A stretch of 64,000 nt of DNA from Oceanobacillus neutriphilus (GTDB lineage Bacteria > Bacillota > Bacilli > Bacillales > Amphibacillaceae). The position numbers and the translations under genes are program-made. The DNA lies in contig NZ_BMLW01000007.1 of NCBI RefSeq assembly GCF_014645515.1, forward strand, positions 62,331 through 126,330. Reading direction: 5' to 3'. How positions within the stretch are numbered: the first letter of the stretch is position 1; every line of letters starts with the position of its first letter. Under the pieces are notes generated by a model, which was not told the DNA's origin, did no database searches, and saw nothing but the letters and a program-made list of their open reading frames with translations. Positions 16,433 through 24,275 of this stretch are shown piece by piece.

Positions 16433-17059
16433 CTAATCAAGAAAATGAGAGGTGTCATTAAACTTATGTATAACTCTTTGCTGATAATGATTTTGACCAA
16501 GAACAGTAATACCGCCAGCCGATGAAGAGAAATATGCATTTTTAATCATTTCAGGTGTGAATTTCACCCACCAGGATGTGATATATCCCAGTGTACCGCC
16601 ATGTGTGACGATAAATATATTTTTCTCTTTTTCTTTATCATAGATATTATTCATACAGTGACAAACACGGCGATAAAACTCTCTCTTCGTTTCTCCATTT
16701 TGAAATGCCCGATAATCTAAATCGATGCCGCTGTTTTTTCTTGGTTGTCTGTGAGCTCTTACCCAATCCTTTGTTTTTCCGGCCGCAACACCAGTATTTA
16801 TTTCCCGGAGTTCTTTATCTTGTATAACTTCAAGATTAATCCTCTTACCAATGATTTCTGCAGTTTGTGCCGCTCTTAGTAAATCTGATGAATAAAGAAC
16901 AGGCTCTGCATCATCTGCTATAACTTTTTGTAATTTATCACCTATCCATTTTGCTTGTTTTCTTCCTAAATCTGTTAAAGGGGTATCCGTCCATCCGCCT
17001 GACATGTTATTTACATGATGCTCGGATTGACAATGCTGTATTAGGGTAATGTTGCTCAT
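16433..17059 (-). CDS. histidine phosphatase superfamily protein with altered RHG motif
   Basis: A 208-residue phosphoglycerate-mutase-fold protein. The catalytic N-terminal motif, normally RHG, reads QHC in LIQHCQSEHHVNN: the phospho-accepting histidine is kept while the first arginine is glutamine. The rest is intact: TPLTDLGRKQA, LYSSDLLRAAQTAEII with the second arginine, the glutamate in REINTG, and VTHGGTLGYI with the second histidine. Substrate unknown; loss of the first arginine may alter phosphate binding. A GGAGGGAAAATGG site lies ahead of the ATG. Confidence 0.85.
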   Translation of the reverse strand: MSNITLIQHCQSEHHVNNMSGGWTDTPLTDLGRKQAKWIGDKLQKVIADDAEPVLYSSDLLRAAQTAEIIGKRINLEVIQDKELREINTGVAAGKTKDWVRAHRQPRKNSGIDLDYRAFQNGETKREFYRRVCHCMNNIYDKEKEKNIFIVTHGGTLGYITSWWVKFTPEMIKNAYFSSSAGGITVLGQNHYQQRVIHKFNDTSHFLD

Positions 17060-17172
17060 CCATTTTCCCTCCTAATTCATGAATAGAATCTATTTAATTA
17101 TATTATATATGTGATAATAAACAAATAAATGAAGAATGAATATATTTTTAAGTAATGTATGGAGGTGATATC

Positions 17173-18012
17173 ATGAATTTAAATATTTTAGCAGAAAAAG
17201 CTGCAAAAGTTTATCAAATAAATCCAAAAGTAGAAGCTGTTTTATTAGGCGGTTCCGTGTCTAGAAACTGGCAGGATTCCTATTCAGATATTGAACTGTT
17301 TATTTTTTGGAAGGAACCTCCGACAGATGAGGATAGAAAAAAGCCTGTTACTAAGCTGGCAGGGGAAATCATTGATTTTTACCCTTATGAAGAAAAGGAA
17401 TGGTCAGAAACCTATATTGCTGAGGGAATTAAATTAGAAATAAGTAATTTTCTAACAACCAGCATAGAAGGCATCATAGATGATATTGTTGTGTCTTTTA
17501 ATCCGGATGTATATAAACAATGTCTTGCAGCAGCTGTATATGACGGTGTCCCATTAAGCGGCGAATCCTTTGTTAAACAGCTGAAGGATAAGGTAAAACA
17601 GTACCCCAATGAATTAAGTATCGCAATGATAAAAGAATACATGTTTTTAGGTAATAGCTGGACGAATCGAGAGGCTTTGCTGCATCGAAAAGACTGGCTG
17701 ATGTTATATAAGGTAATTACGGATGTTCAAACACATATAATGGGAATGCTGTCCGGTTTGAATAAACAGTATGTGCATCATCCGGCTTTTAAATGGCAGA
17801 AGCAGACGTTGGAATCAATGGCTATAGCTCCTGAAAATATATCCAGTCGTCTAGAATCTGTTTTTCTGAGTGATCCTGTTACCTCCTTAAGTGAATTAGA
17901 GGGTATCGTTCTTGAGGTGTATCAGTTTATACAACGTGAACACCCGAAAATGGATATATCACCAGTCGTTGGCAAATCACTATTTTTGCGACCCGAGCAT
18001 GGAAAAGAATAG
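17173..18012 (+). CDS. nucleotidyltransferase-domain protein (DUF4037-like)
   Basis: A 279-residue protein with an N-terminal nucleotidyltransferase domain: VLLGGSVSRNWQDSYSDIELF contains the GGS turn and a D-x-D-like metal pair (SDIE). The C-terminal half is helical and resembles the DUF4037-type substrate domain, with EYMFLGNSWTNREALLHRKDW. Such proteins include aminoglycoside nucleotidyltransferase relatives, but resistance cannot be inferred. The ATG at 17173 is preceded by GGAGGTGATATC; an earlier in-frame ATG overlaps that site. A Nudix gene follows 57 bases downstream. Confidence 0.8.
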   Translation: MNLNILAEKAAKVYQINPKVEAVLLGGSVSRNWQDSYSDIELFIFWKEPPTDEDRKKPVTKLAGEIIDFYPYEEKEWSETYIAEGIKLEISNFLTTSIEGIIDDIVVSFNPDVYKQCLAAAVYDGVPLSGESFVKQLKDKVKQYPNELSIAMIKEYMFLGNSWTNREALLHRKDWLMLYKVITDVQTHIMGMLSGLNKQYVHHPAFKWQKQTLESMAIAPENISSRLESVFLSDPVTSLSELEGIVLEVYQFIQREHPKMDISPVVGKSLFLRPEHGKE

Positions 18013-18069
18013 AAATAGACTGTGTAGAGATGATACTCTGCAATGAATATTGGATGAGGAGGAAGAGTC

Positions 18070-18501
18070 ATGGGACAAAATAATTCAGAAACCTTCACAC
18101 CACCAAAGCATATCGTATCTGCAGCAACAATTGTTCTTAATGAAAATAATGAGCTTTTGTTAATTAAAGGACCCCGGCGAGGCTGGGAAATGCCTGGGGG
18201 CCAAGTAGAAGAAGGAGAATCTCTCAGGGAAGCAGCGATCAGAGAAACGAAGGAAGAATCCGGGATTGATGTAGAGATATTAAAGTTCTGTGGAATATTT
18301 CAAAATGTGAATCGATCCATTTGTAATACATTATTCTTAGCTAAACCGGTTGGAGGAGCATGCACAACTTCTTCAGAAAGCTTAGATGTTGGATTCTTTC
18401 CTGTTGAGCAGGCTTTGGAAATGGTGGAAAATGGTAATTTTAGAGAAAGGATTGAATATTGTCTGGATGAAAGCAAGCATCCATTTTATGTGGAATTTTA
18501 A
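18070..18501 (+). CDS. Nudix hydrolase (MutT-like)
   Basis: A 143-residue Nudix hydrolase with a canonical box: GGQVEEGESLREAAIRE followed by TKEESGI, preceded by the RGWEMPGG strand. It hydrolyses a nucleoside diphosphate linked to another group; the specific substrate is not visible. It probably shares a transcript with the nucleotidyltransferase upstream and ends at the strong hairpin at 18524. Confidence 0.88.
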   Translation: MGQNNSETFTPPKHIVSAATIVLNENNELLLIKGPRRGWEMPGGQVEEGESLREAAIRETKEESGIDVEILKFCGIFQNVNRSICNTLFLAKPVGGACTTSSESLDVGFFPVEQALEMVENGNFRERIEYCLDESKHPFYVEF

Positions 18502-18523
18502 CAGACGGGTCAATCGGAAATAG

Positions 18524-18566
18524 AAAGGAACTAGACTATTTATGAAAAGCATAGTATAGTTCCTTT
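18524..18566. terminator. bidirectional terminator
   Basis: A perfect 16-bp stem (18524-18539 with 18551-18566) sits between convergent genes, with T-rich sequence on the plus-strand side. Confidence 0.8.
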
Positions 18567-18587
18567 TGGTTATTATTATACAGCCAA

Positions 18588-19463
18588 TCATGCCAACAAA
18601 TGATTTAAAAACATGCCAGCTGCCAATGATAAAGAAGTATCTTTCTTGGTTGCTAATCCAATTTTTCTTTTTTCAATAACCTCATTGATTTTTACTTCAA
18701 ATAATTTCTCTTCAGCTAATTCTTTTGATATAAGCTCTTTTGTCACAAAAGCAACCCCCATGCCAATTTTGGCACATTCGATTAATAATTCCACACTGCC
18801 GACTTCGATATCCGGTTTTACATCCAGTTTTTGTGATAGGAAAAGCTGATTAAGAAACTTTCTGGAGCTGCTTGTCTCTGAAAAGGAAATAATCGGATAT
18901 GCTTTTATTTCTGACAGAGTCAGCCTTTCTCTTGAAAGATGCTGAAACCTTTTCCCGACAACAAAAATGCTGTTAATACTTAAAAAATCAGTTACGGATA
19001 AATTGCTTTGACTTACTGGCAAGTGGACAATGCCAATATCAATCAGTTTATTTGCCAATTTGTCCAAAATCTGTGGGGTAGAGCCATGCTGTAATTTAAT
19101 TTGGATATCGGGATACTTATCCTGAAAGGTTTGGATATAAGGAAGCAGATAGTGTTTGCAGGTCGAATCACTTCCTCCGATTGTAACAGAACCGCTCTGC
19201 AGGTTTTTCATTTCCTTTATCTTCTGTTCTGCATTATCAATTAAATCAAACGCTTGTTTGAGATAATCAAATAGCACTTCGCCTTCCTTTGTAACCAAAA
19301 CTCCCTTGGATGTTCTGGTGAAAAGCTGAATTCCCAGCTCATTTTCCAATTGCTTTATGGAATGACTGACGCTTGGCTGGGTAATGAAAAGACGCCTTGC
19401 TGCATTACTGAAATTCTTTTCAATTGCTGTTATATAAAATACACGATATAAATCTGTATTCAT
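18588..19463 (-). CDS. LysR-family transcriptional regulator
   Basis: A 291-residue LysR-type regulator. The N-terminal winged helix is clear: DLYRVFYITAIEKNFSNAA, RLFITQPSVSHSIKQLE and ELGIQLFTR. The C-terminal periplasmic-binding-like effector domain starts near residue 90 with GSVTIGGSDSTCKHYLLP. The ATG at 19463 fits the family N-terminus; an in-frame ATG 45 bases upstream would add an unusual hydrophobic lead. It is divergent from aroA, with only about 105 bases between the two starts, so it may control aroA and itself. The effector is unknown. Confidence 0.88.
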   Translation of the reverse strand: MNTDLYRVFYITAIEKNFSNAARRLFITQPSVSHSIKQLENELGIQLFTRTSKGVLVTKEGEVLFDYLKQAFDLIDNAEQKIKEMKNLQSGSVTIGGSDSTCKHYLLPYIQTFQDKYPDIQIKLQHGSTPQILDKLANKLIDIGIVHLPVSQSNLSVTDFLSINSIFVVGKRFQHLSRERLTLSEIKAYPIISFSETSSSRKFLNQLFLSQKLDVKPDIEVGSVELLIECAKIGMGVAFVTKELISKELAEEKLFEVKINEVIEKRKIGLATKKDTSLSLAAGMFLNHLLA

Positions 19464-19503
19464 GATATAGATACCACCTATAGCTATTGTTAAAAATATT
19501 GAT

Positions 19504-19532
19504 TTCATTTATATCATAATCCTAATTATAAT
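19504..19532 (+). promoter_or_regulatory. candidate SigA promoter of aroA
   Basis: TTCATT (19504-19509), a 17-base spacer and a perfect TATAAT (19527-19532) lie in the LysR-aroA gap. An in-frame ATG at 19531 overlaps the -10, which excludes it as the aroA start. Confidence 0.5.
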
Positions 19533-19584
19533 GAATAACAAACAACATCTAGTGAAGGAGAAGATAAAGATGGAGGAAAATCAT

Positions 19585-20916
19585 ATGTTTGATGCTAGGG
19601 CAAGAAGTCCATGGACAACTTTAAACGGGATAAATAAGATAACAATTTCACCTGCGAAGCACAGGATAGAGGCTTCTATCGCCATTCCCGGGAGCAAAAG
19701 TCTGACGAACAGGGCGCTTATAATGAGTGCTCTGGCAGATGGGAGTTCCAAGGTGAGCGGTATTTTAAAAAGCGATGATTCCTACTGGTGTATCGAAGCT
19801 TTAAAACAATTAGGAGTAGAGATCGAGCTGCAGGATGATATAGCGTACATTAAAGGAAGCGGTGGCCATTTGAAATCAAATGATTTATATATTGGTGCAG
19901 CGGGAACGATTGCAAGATTTCTGCCGGGAGTATTAGCAGGATCCGGAGAAGGAGAGTGGAAACTGGAGGCAAGCCAAAGTATGAGCAAAAGACCGGTTGC
20001 ACTGCTTATCGATGCCTTAAGAACGCTTGGGGCTGATATCAGCTACTTGGCTGAAAATGATTATTATCCGTTGCGAATTAAAGGGAAAGAAGTTAGAGGC
20101 GGAGAAGTACGTCTTTCAGGCACAATATCCAGTCAATTTATCAGCGGAGTATTAATTGCTGCACCGTACTTCAACAAAACAACGACAGTGACGATCAGAG
20201 ATGAAATTGTTCAACATGCTTACGTATTTTTATCGATTGTTTTAATGAAAGAATTTGGTGCAGATGTACAGCATGACAATGCACTCAAGCAAATTGTTGT
20301 AAATCCTTCACCGTACAAAGCAAAAGATATTCAGCTGGAGCCGGATGCTTCTGCGGCCTGTTACTTATTTGCTTTGGCAGCAGTGACGAACGGGAAAATA
20401 AGGATAAATGGTTTAACGGCGACGACCAAACAGCCGGATATTCAGATGCTGGAAGTCTTTGAGAAAATGGGCTGTCAGGTTACAAAGGGTGATTCCTTTA
20501 TAGAGCTGGAAGGTGTTGTGCAATTAAAAGGCGGCTTTGAAATATCTATGAAAGAAATGTCTGATCAGGCATTAACTTTAGCGGCAATTGCTCCATTTGC
20601 CGATGAGCCGATAACTATCAGGGACGTTGCCCATATCCGTCATCATGAATCTGACCGCATTAGCGTTATCTATAAAGCTTTAAAGGAACTGAGAATCCAG
20701 ACAGAAGAATTCGCTGATGGATTAAAAATCTATCCCGGTACTCCGAAACCAGCTCTTTTAAACACATATGACGATCATCGGGTTGCGATGGCATTAGCGT
20801 TGATTGGTTCAAGAACAGCAGGGATTGAGTTAAATGATCCAGGCTGTGTTGCTAAAACCTTTCCACAGTATTTTTCTTGTTTGGAAGAGCTGGGGGTGGG
20901 GATAAAAAGGCAATAA
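19585..20916 (+). CDS. aroA: 3-phosphoshikimate 1-carboxyvinyltransferase (EPSP synthase)
   Basis: The shikimate-pathway enzyme that adds enolpyruvate from PEP to shikimate 3-phosphate; 443 residues. Active-site segments are readable: PGSKSLTNRALIMS, AAGTIARFLPG in place of the common NAGTAxR, SMSKRPVALLIDALRTLGA, SGTISSQFISGVLI, EPDASAACYLFALAA, HHESDRISVIYKAL, TYDDHRVAMALAL and the DPGCVAKTFPQYF lysine motif. The divergent AAGTIAR loop (PEP and glyphosate region) suggests a non-standard EPSP synthase lineage. Starts at 19585 (GGAGG upstream) and 19570 (AAGGAG upstream) are both possible. It is a lone gene, not in an aro operon, beside a divergent LysR. Confidence 0.9.
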   Translation: MFDARARSPWTTLNGINKITISPAKHRIEASIAIPGSKSLTNRALIMSALADGSSKVSGILKSDDSYWCIEALKQLGVEIELQDDIAYIKGSGGHLKSNDLYIGAAGTIARFLPGVLAGSGEGEWKLEASQSMSKRPVALLIDALRTLGADISYLAENDYYPLRIKGKEVRGGEVRLSGTISSQFISGVLIAAPYFNKTTTVTIRDEIVQHAYVFLSIVLMKEFGADVQHDNALKQIVVNPSPYKAKDIQLEPDASAACYLFALAAVTNGKIRINGLTATTKQPDIQMLEVFEKMGCQVTKGDSFIELEGVVQLKGGFEISMKEMSDQALTLAAIAPFADEPITIRDVAHIRHHESDRISVIYKALKELRIQTEEFADGLKIYPGTPKPALLNTYDDHRVAMALALIGSRTAGIELNDPGCVAKTFPQYFSCLEELGVGIKRQ

Positions 20917-21016
20917 GCTGAATAATTCTAAAAGGCTGTATATAATAATAGATCCAATTATTATAACGGTATATTTTTAATTATTAATACTAAAAGGATA
21001 GTAAGGAGGGATCGAC

Positions 21017-21556
21017 GTGGCTAAATGCGAAAATCAATACTCTGCCTGCCATACTCATATAAAAACAATTAAAGCAGTCGGTTATACTAAATCGCAATTA
21101 ATGCAAAGAATGAAAGAAAATAAGATATTGTTAAATGAGCTTGCCGAAAAGCTGATAGCCAGTGATTATTTTGAAGTGTCCAACGAATGCTATCAAGCTA
21201 AAATTATCGAGATTGCTGTAAAGGATCTTGATTTTGTCGATGGAGCTACGACATCTCAACTTTTTAGTAAAGCTGCTAATCTTAAATTACATCTCTGTCC
21301 ACTTGAGCTGGCTCCTTATATAAGACTGGCGTATTTAAATCAAAAAGAAGGATATGATGCACACCAGCTTAAAAATCGGGCTCCTTATGGATCGATAACC
21401 GTAGCATCAAAAATTTTCTGTGAGGACATCAGTGTTCCAAAGGGCTTTTACCTTCGCCGGATTCAAGGGGATTTATGGCTGCGTGGATATATTGCGGATG
21501 AGGAGCATGTTTGGAATCCGGATGATTATTTTATATTTTGTATTGATGAAAAATAA
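21017..21556 (+). CDS. uncharacterised 179-residue protein
   Basis: No family is recognised. The protein is soluble, with a helical N-terminal half (KSQLMQRMKENKILLNELAEKL) and a C-terminal half rich in strands, with GSITVASKIF, PKGFYLRRIQGDLWLRGYIAD and HVWNPDDYFIF. Three cysteines lie in the first 60 residues, one near the start in KCENQYSACH. The start is GTG at 21017 behind GGAGGG at six bases. It lies 100 bases after aroA and may have its own promoter. It ends at a strong hairpin shared with the convergent BCCT gene. Confidence 0.7.
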   Translation: MAKCENQYSACHTHIKTIKAVGYTKSQLMQRMKENKILLNELAEKLIASDYFEVSNECYQAKIIEIAVKDLDFVDGATTSQLFSKAANLKLHLCPLELAPYIRLAYLNQKEGYDAHQLKNRAPYGSITVASKIFCEDISVPKGFYLRRIQGDLWLRGYIADEEHVWNPDDYFIFCIDEK

Positions 21557-21578
21557 TATAATGTCCATACCATAAAAA

Positions 21579-21609
21579 CAGCCTTTCTCCATGATTAAGA
21601 GAAAGGCTG
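21579..21609. terminator. bidirectional terminator
   Basis: An 11-bp perfect stem (21579-21589 with 21599-21609) lies between the convergent unknown gene and the BCCT transporter. Confidence 0.75.
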
Positions 21610-21622
21610 ATTGCAATTTGTT

Positions 21623-23158
21623 TTATAATGTTTCTTTCTTATGGTTATCATACAAATCCTTAGCTGCTTTTGGTGCTGTCCAGAATGTGGTAATCAGCAG
21701 GAATACAACCGGCACAGCAGTCACCACAATAAAGGACTGCAGGGCATCCACGCTTCCTTCACCAATGGTAACTAATACAATGGCAACAAGCCCCATGACC
21801 AATGCATAAAACGCTCTTAGCCAGCTAGGAGGATTTCCTTCTCCAGTAATAGTCATTGAAATGGACAGTGCCATAGAATCTGCAGTTGTTAATACGAAAA
21901 TAACGGTAGCCAGTAAGAATAAGGCTCCGAAAATCATAGGAAACGGCAATTGCTCTGTAATGGCTATCATCGCAGCAGGAGGACCTGCTTCATTTAGTGC
22001 AGTTGATATTGAGCCAGGATCATTTAGTTCATAAAAGATTCCTGTTCCGCCAACCACACTAAACCAAAATGTTGTAATAATCGGAGCGATAACGGCAACT
22101 GCAACAATGAGCTCGCGAATGGTTCTTCCGCGTGAGATTCGCGCTGCAAATAGCGCCATAATAGGACCATAGCCAATAAACCATGCAAAGAAAAATACTG
22201 TCCACAAACTAAGCCATTCTTCGTCTCCACGGAAGGTATTGAAAGAAATAAAATCATTTACATAAAGACCAAATGCTTCGAAATAATTATTAAAGATAAA
22301 GTAGCCCTGTCCGAGTAATAAAATTCCAATGATTAATCCAAGTGCCAAGATGACATTAAAGCTGGTTAACAGCTGAATACCCCGATGGATTCCTGTTACA
22401 GCAGAGATAGCTGCGCCTACAACGATAACGATAATGATGATAATTTGAATAACTAAGGTATTTGGCAATCCAGTTAACGCATTTAATCCATAACCTGTCT
22501 GCAAACCTAAGAATCCAATTGGTCCAATCGTTCCAGCAGCAACTGCAAGAATAGAAAAGGAATCAACAAGTGTTCCTAAAACACTTCTTTTCATAACTTT
22601 TTCACCTAAAATGGGATACAGCAGAGATCTTGGCTTTAATGGCATACCCTTATGATAATGAGCATACATTAATACGATAGTACCCAGTGTTCCTAAAATA
22701 GCCCATGACAGGAAGCCCCAGTCAACGAAACTGGACGCTAAAGCAGGTACAACGGCTTCCATTGTGCCGCTTTCAATACCAGAGAAATGAGGGGGCACTG
22801 TTATAAAGTGGGATAAAGGTTCTGCTGCCGCCCAAAATATTCCTCCTCCTGCTAATAAAGTACACATAATAATACAAATCCATTTAAATGTACTCATCTC
22901 TGGCTTTTCCATATTACCTAAACGAATTTTTCCGTATTTAGAAAAAGCTAACCCTAATGCAATAAAAAATGTGACTAATACAGTCATCTGGTAAATTACT
23001 CCAAAATAAGTAGCTGACCAGCCGAATAAAGTATTAACTATATCAGCAACAAAGTCAGCATTAAAAAATGCGGCTATGACAAATAGTATTAATGCGCCAC
23101 CACTTATAAGGAATGTGGGTAAATCTAAAGAAGTCTTCTTTCTATTTGAATCTCGCAT
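21623..23158 (-). CDS. BCCT-family (OpuD/BetP-type) transporter
   Basis: A 511-residue, 12-helix member of the betaine/carnitine/choline transporter family, normally a sodium-coupled importer of quaternary ammonium osmolytes. Family landmarks are present: AALGVFFWAAAEP-like AGGGIFWAAAEPLSHF in helix 3, DWGFLSWAILG, and SRGRTIRELI in the intracellular loop. The signature helix reads WTVFFFAWFIGYGP rather than WTxFYWAWWxxW, so several substrate-box tryptophans are Phe or Tyr. The substrate may therefore differ from betaine (inference). It stands alone; no promoter or osmotic control element was identified. Confidence 0.88.
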   Translation of the reverse strand: MRDSNRKKTSLDLPTFLISGGALILFVIAAFFNADFVADIVNTLFGWSATYFGVIYQMTVLVTFFIALGLAFSKYGKIRLGNMEKPEMSTFKWICIIMCTLLAGGGIFWAAAEPLSHFITVPPHFSGIESGTMEAVVPALASSFVDWGFLSWAILGTLGTIVLMYAHYHKGMPLKPRSLLYPILGEKVMKRSVLGTLVDSFSILAVAAGTIGPIGFLGLQTGYGLNALTGLPNTLVIQIIIIIVIVVGAAISAVTGIHRGIQLLTSFNVILALGLIIGILLLGQGYFIFNNYFEAFGLYVNDFISFNTFRGDEEWLSLWTVFFFAWFIGYGPIMALFAARISRGRTIRELIVAVAVIAPIITTFWFSVVGGTGIFYELNDPGSISTALNEAGPPAAMIAITEQLPFPMIFGALFLLATVIFVLTTADSMALSISMTITGEGNPPSWLRAFYALVMGLVAIVLVTIGEGSVDALQSFIVVTAVPVVFLLITTFWTAPKAAKDLYDNHKKETL

Positions 23159-23347
23159 TACTTCTTTTCCTCCAATTTGTTGAGTTTAATCATAGTTGTT
23201 TTGATTTCCTTTTAGTCTTTCCCTGAACCCCGTTTTTCTATCTAATAGATAATACCTTTTTATCATATTGGAATAATTGTAAGTATCCTGATCAAAAAAT
23301 GGGTAAGGATAAGCGAACAAAATCGTAACAATAGGACGCTTGCAAAC

Positions 23348-23396
23348 AACAAACATTCCGAGGGGGGAATGCGAAAATCTCCTCGGAATGTTTGTT
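23348..23396 (+). terminator. orphan plus-strand terminator
   Basis: A perfect 16-bp stem (23348-23363 with 23381-23396) followed by a T-rich tract. No plus-strand gene ends here: the BCCT gene on the left is transcribed away and the rib operon starts much further right. Confidence 0.7.
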
Positions 23397-23446
23397 TTGT
23401 TTTATTATCATGCAAATACAAAACGGAAATGCAGTAAAACAAAATA

Positions 23447-23483
23447 GTGGAATCATACTCCAACAGTTGAAGTATAATTCCAC
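23447..23483 (-). terminator. orphan minus-strand terminator
   Basis: An 18-bp stem around a single base (23447-23464 and 23466-23483). The two mismatches become G-U pairs only in minus-strand RNA, and a TATTTTGTTTT tract follows on that strand. No minus-strand gene is seen on its right. Confidence 0.6.
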
Positions 23484-23757
23484 CGTTCTATACCCTAAAA
23501 CAATTTTAATACGTTGTCAATCATACGTACTTAATTTATAATAATCATTCTTTTCCAAAAAGTAATGGTTCTTCAGGATATCATGATGAAATATTCTATT
23601 TGGAAATTGGGTAAAAGAGAAGAGAAAGTTAATCCATTGTTTGTTAGAGGTATTTTCAATATATAGAAATAGCGCTGATATTATCGACAGAGACCTGGTT
23701 ATAATAGGAGTGAATATAATATTTAAAGATCCTGTTCCACAAAAAATTCTAGTGGGA

Positions 23758-23787
23758 TTGACAAGTAATGTGATGACTAAATATCAT
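23758..23787 (+). promoter_or_regulatory. promoter-like element
   Basis: A perfect TTGACA (23758-23763), an 18-base spacer and TATCAT (23782-23787). It could give an extended rib leader or an independent small RNA; no coding frame follows directly. Confidence 0.4.
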
Positions 23788-23830
23788 TAATTATGAAAAC
23801 ATTATAAAAATAGCGGCTTGCATTTTATTT

Positions 23831-23855
23831 TTAAAACTGATAATATCAGTTTTAA
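23831..23855. promoter_or_regulatory. 25-bp palindrome (12-bp arms)
   Basis: TTAAAACTGATA and its exact complement flank one central base. The size fits an operator for a dimeric repressor (TetR/MarR type). It lies about 45 bases downstream of the promoter-like pair at 23758. Confidence 0.45.
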
Positions 23856-24003
23856 CATATTAGCATATGAAGCTAGATTTTTTGGCAGGGTTTATGGGGA
23901 TATAGCAGGATAGTGATAATTTAGCTGATTTGTTGTAGTTCCTTATAGAATGCCGAGTTAGAGTATGTAAAGCAAAAAATAATATCAAAATTTTATATCA
24001 TTT

Positions 24004-24131
24004 CTTCGGGGCAGGGTGTAATTCCCGACCGGCGGTGACAAATTCTTGAGATTTGAAGTCCGTGACCCGCATATTGCGGTGGATCCAGTGAGATTCTGGA
24101 GCCGACAGTTAAAGTCTGGATGGGAGAAGAA
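24004..24131 (+). ncRNA. FMN riboswitch (RFN element)
   Basis: The conserved RFN core is readable by eye: GGGGCAGGGTG near 24008, CCCGACCGGCGGTGAC, AGTCCGTGACCCGC, the GCGGTGGATCCAGTGAGA junction, TCTGGAGCCGACAG and GGATGGGAGAAGA closing the P1 region. It binds flavin mononucleotide and controls the riboflavin operon that starts at 24276. The hairpin at 24222 supplies the expression platform, so regulation is most likely by premature termination. Confidence 0.97.
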
Positions 24132-24221
24132 AACTTGAGTCAGCACATGAATGGGTGAAGTGTATTCTTTTGAGGTACATAAAAATCTATTTCAGTGTAT
24201 AGACATGGTTTATTTAAGCAC

Positions 24222-24251
24222 GCCCCGTGAAGAACATTCACGGGGCTTTTT
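24222..24251 (+). terminator. riboswitch-controlled terminator
   Basis: A perfect 10-bp GC-rich stem (24222-24231 with 24237-24246) followed by five Ts, 25 bases before the ribD ATG. This is the expected transcription-attenuation platform of the FMN riboswitch. Confidence 0.92.
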
Positions 24252-24275
24252 GCGGTTTCAGAAAGGAGGAAGCAC

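Larger units (their letters stand above)
23484..24003. other. non-coding stretch upstream of the rib leader
   Basis: About 520 bases without a supported coding frame. It holds a good promoter-like pair at 23758-23787, a palindrome at 23831-23855, and probably the rib promoter around 23965-23986 (TTAGAG, 16 bases, TAATAT), which would give a leader of roughly 285 nt, close to that of B. subtilis ribD. Its left end carries the orphan minus-strand terminator. Confidence 0.4.

Noticed and set aside
23263-23483. Overlapping minus-strand frames of 63-66 codons
   Set aside because: They run through two terminator hairpins, have no ribosome sites and look like chance.
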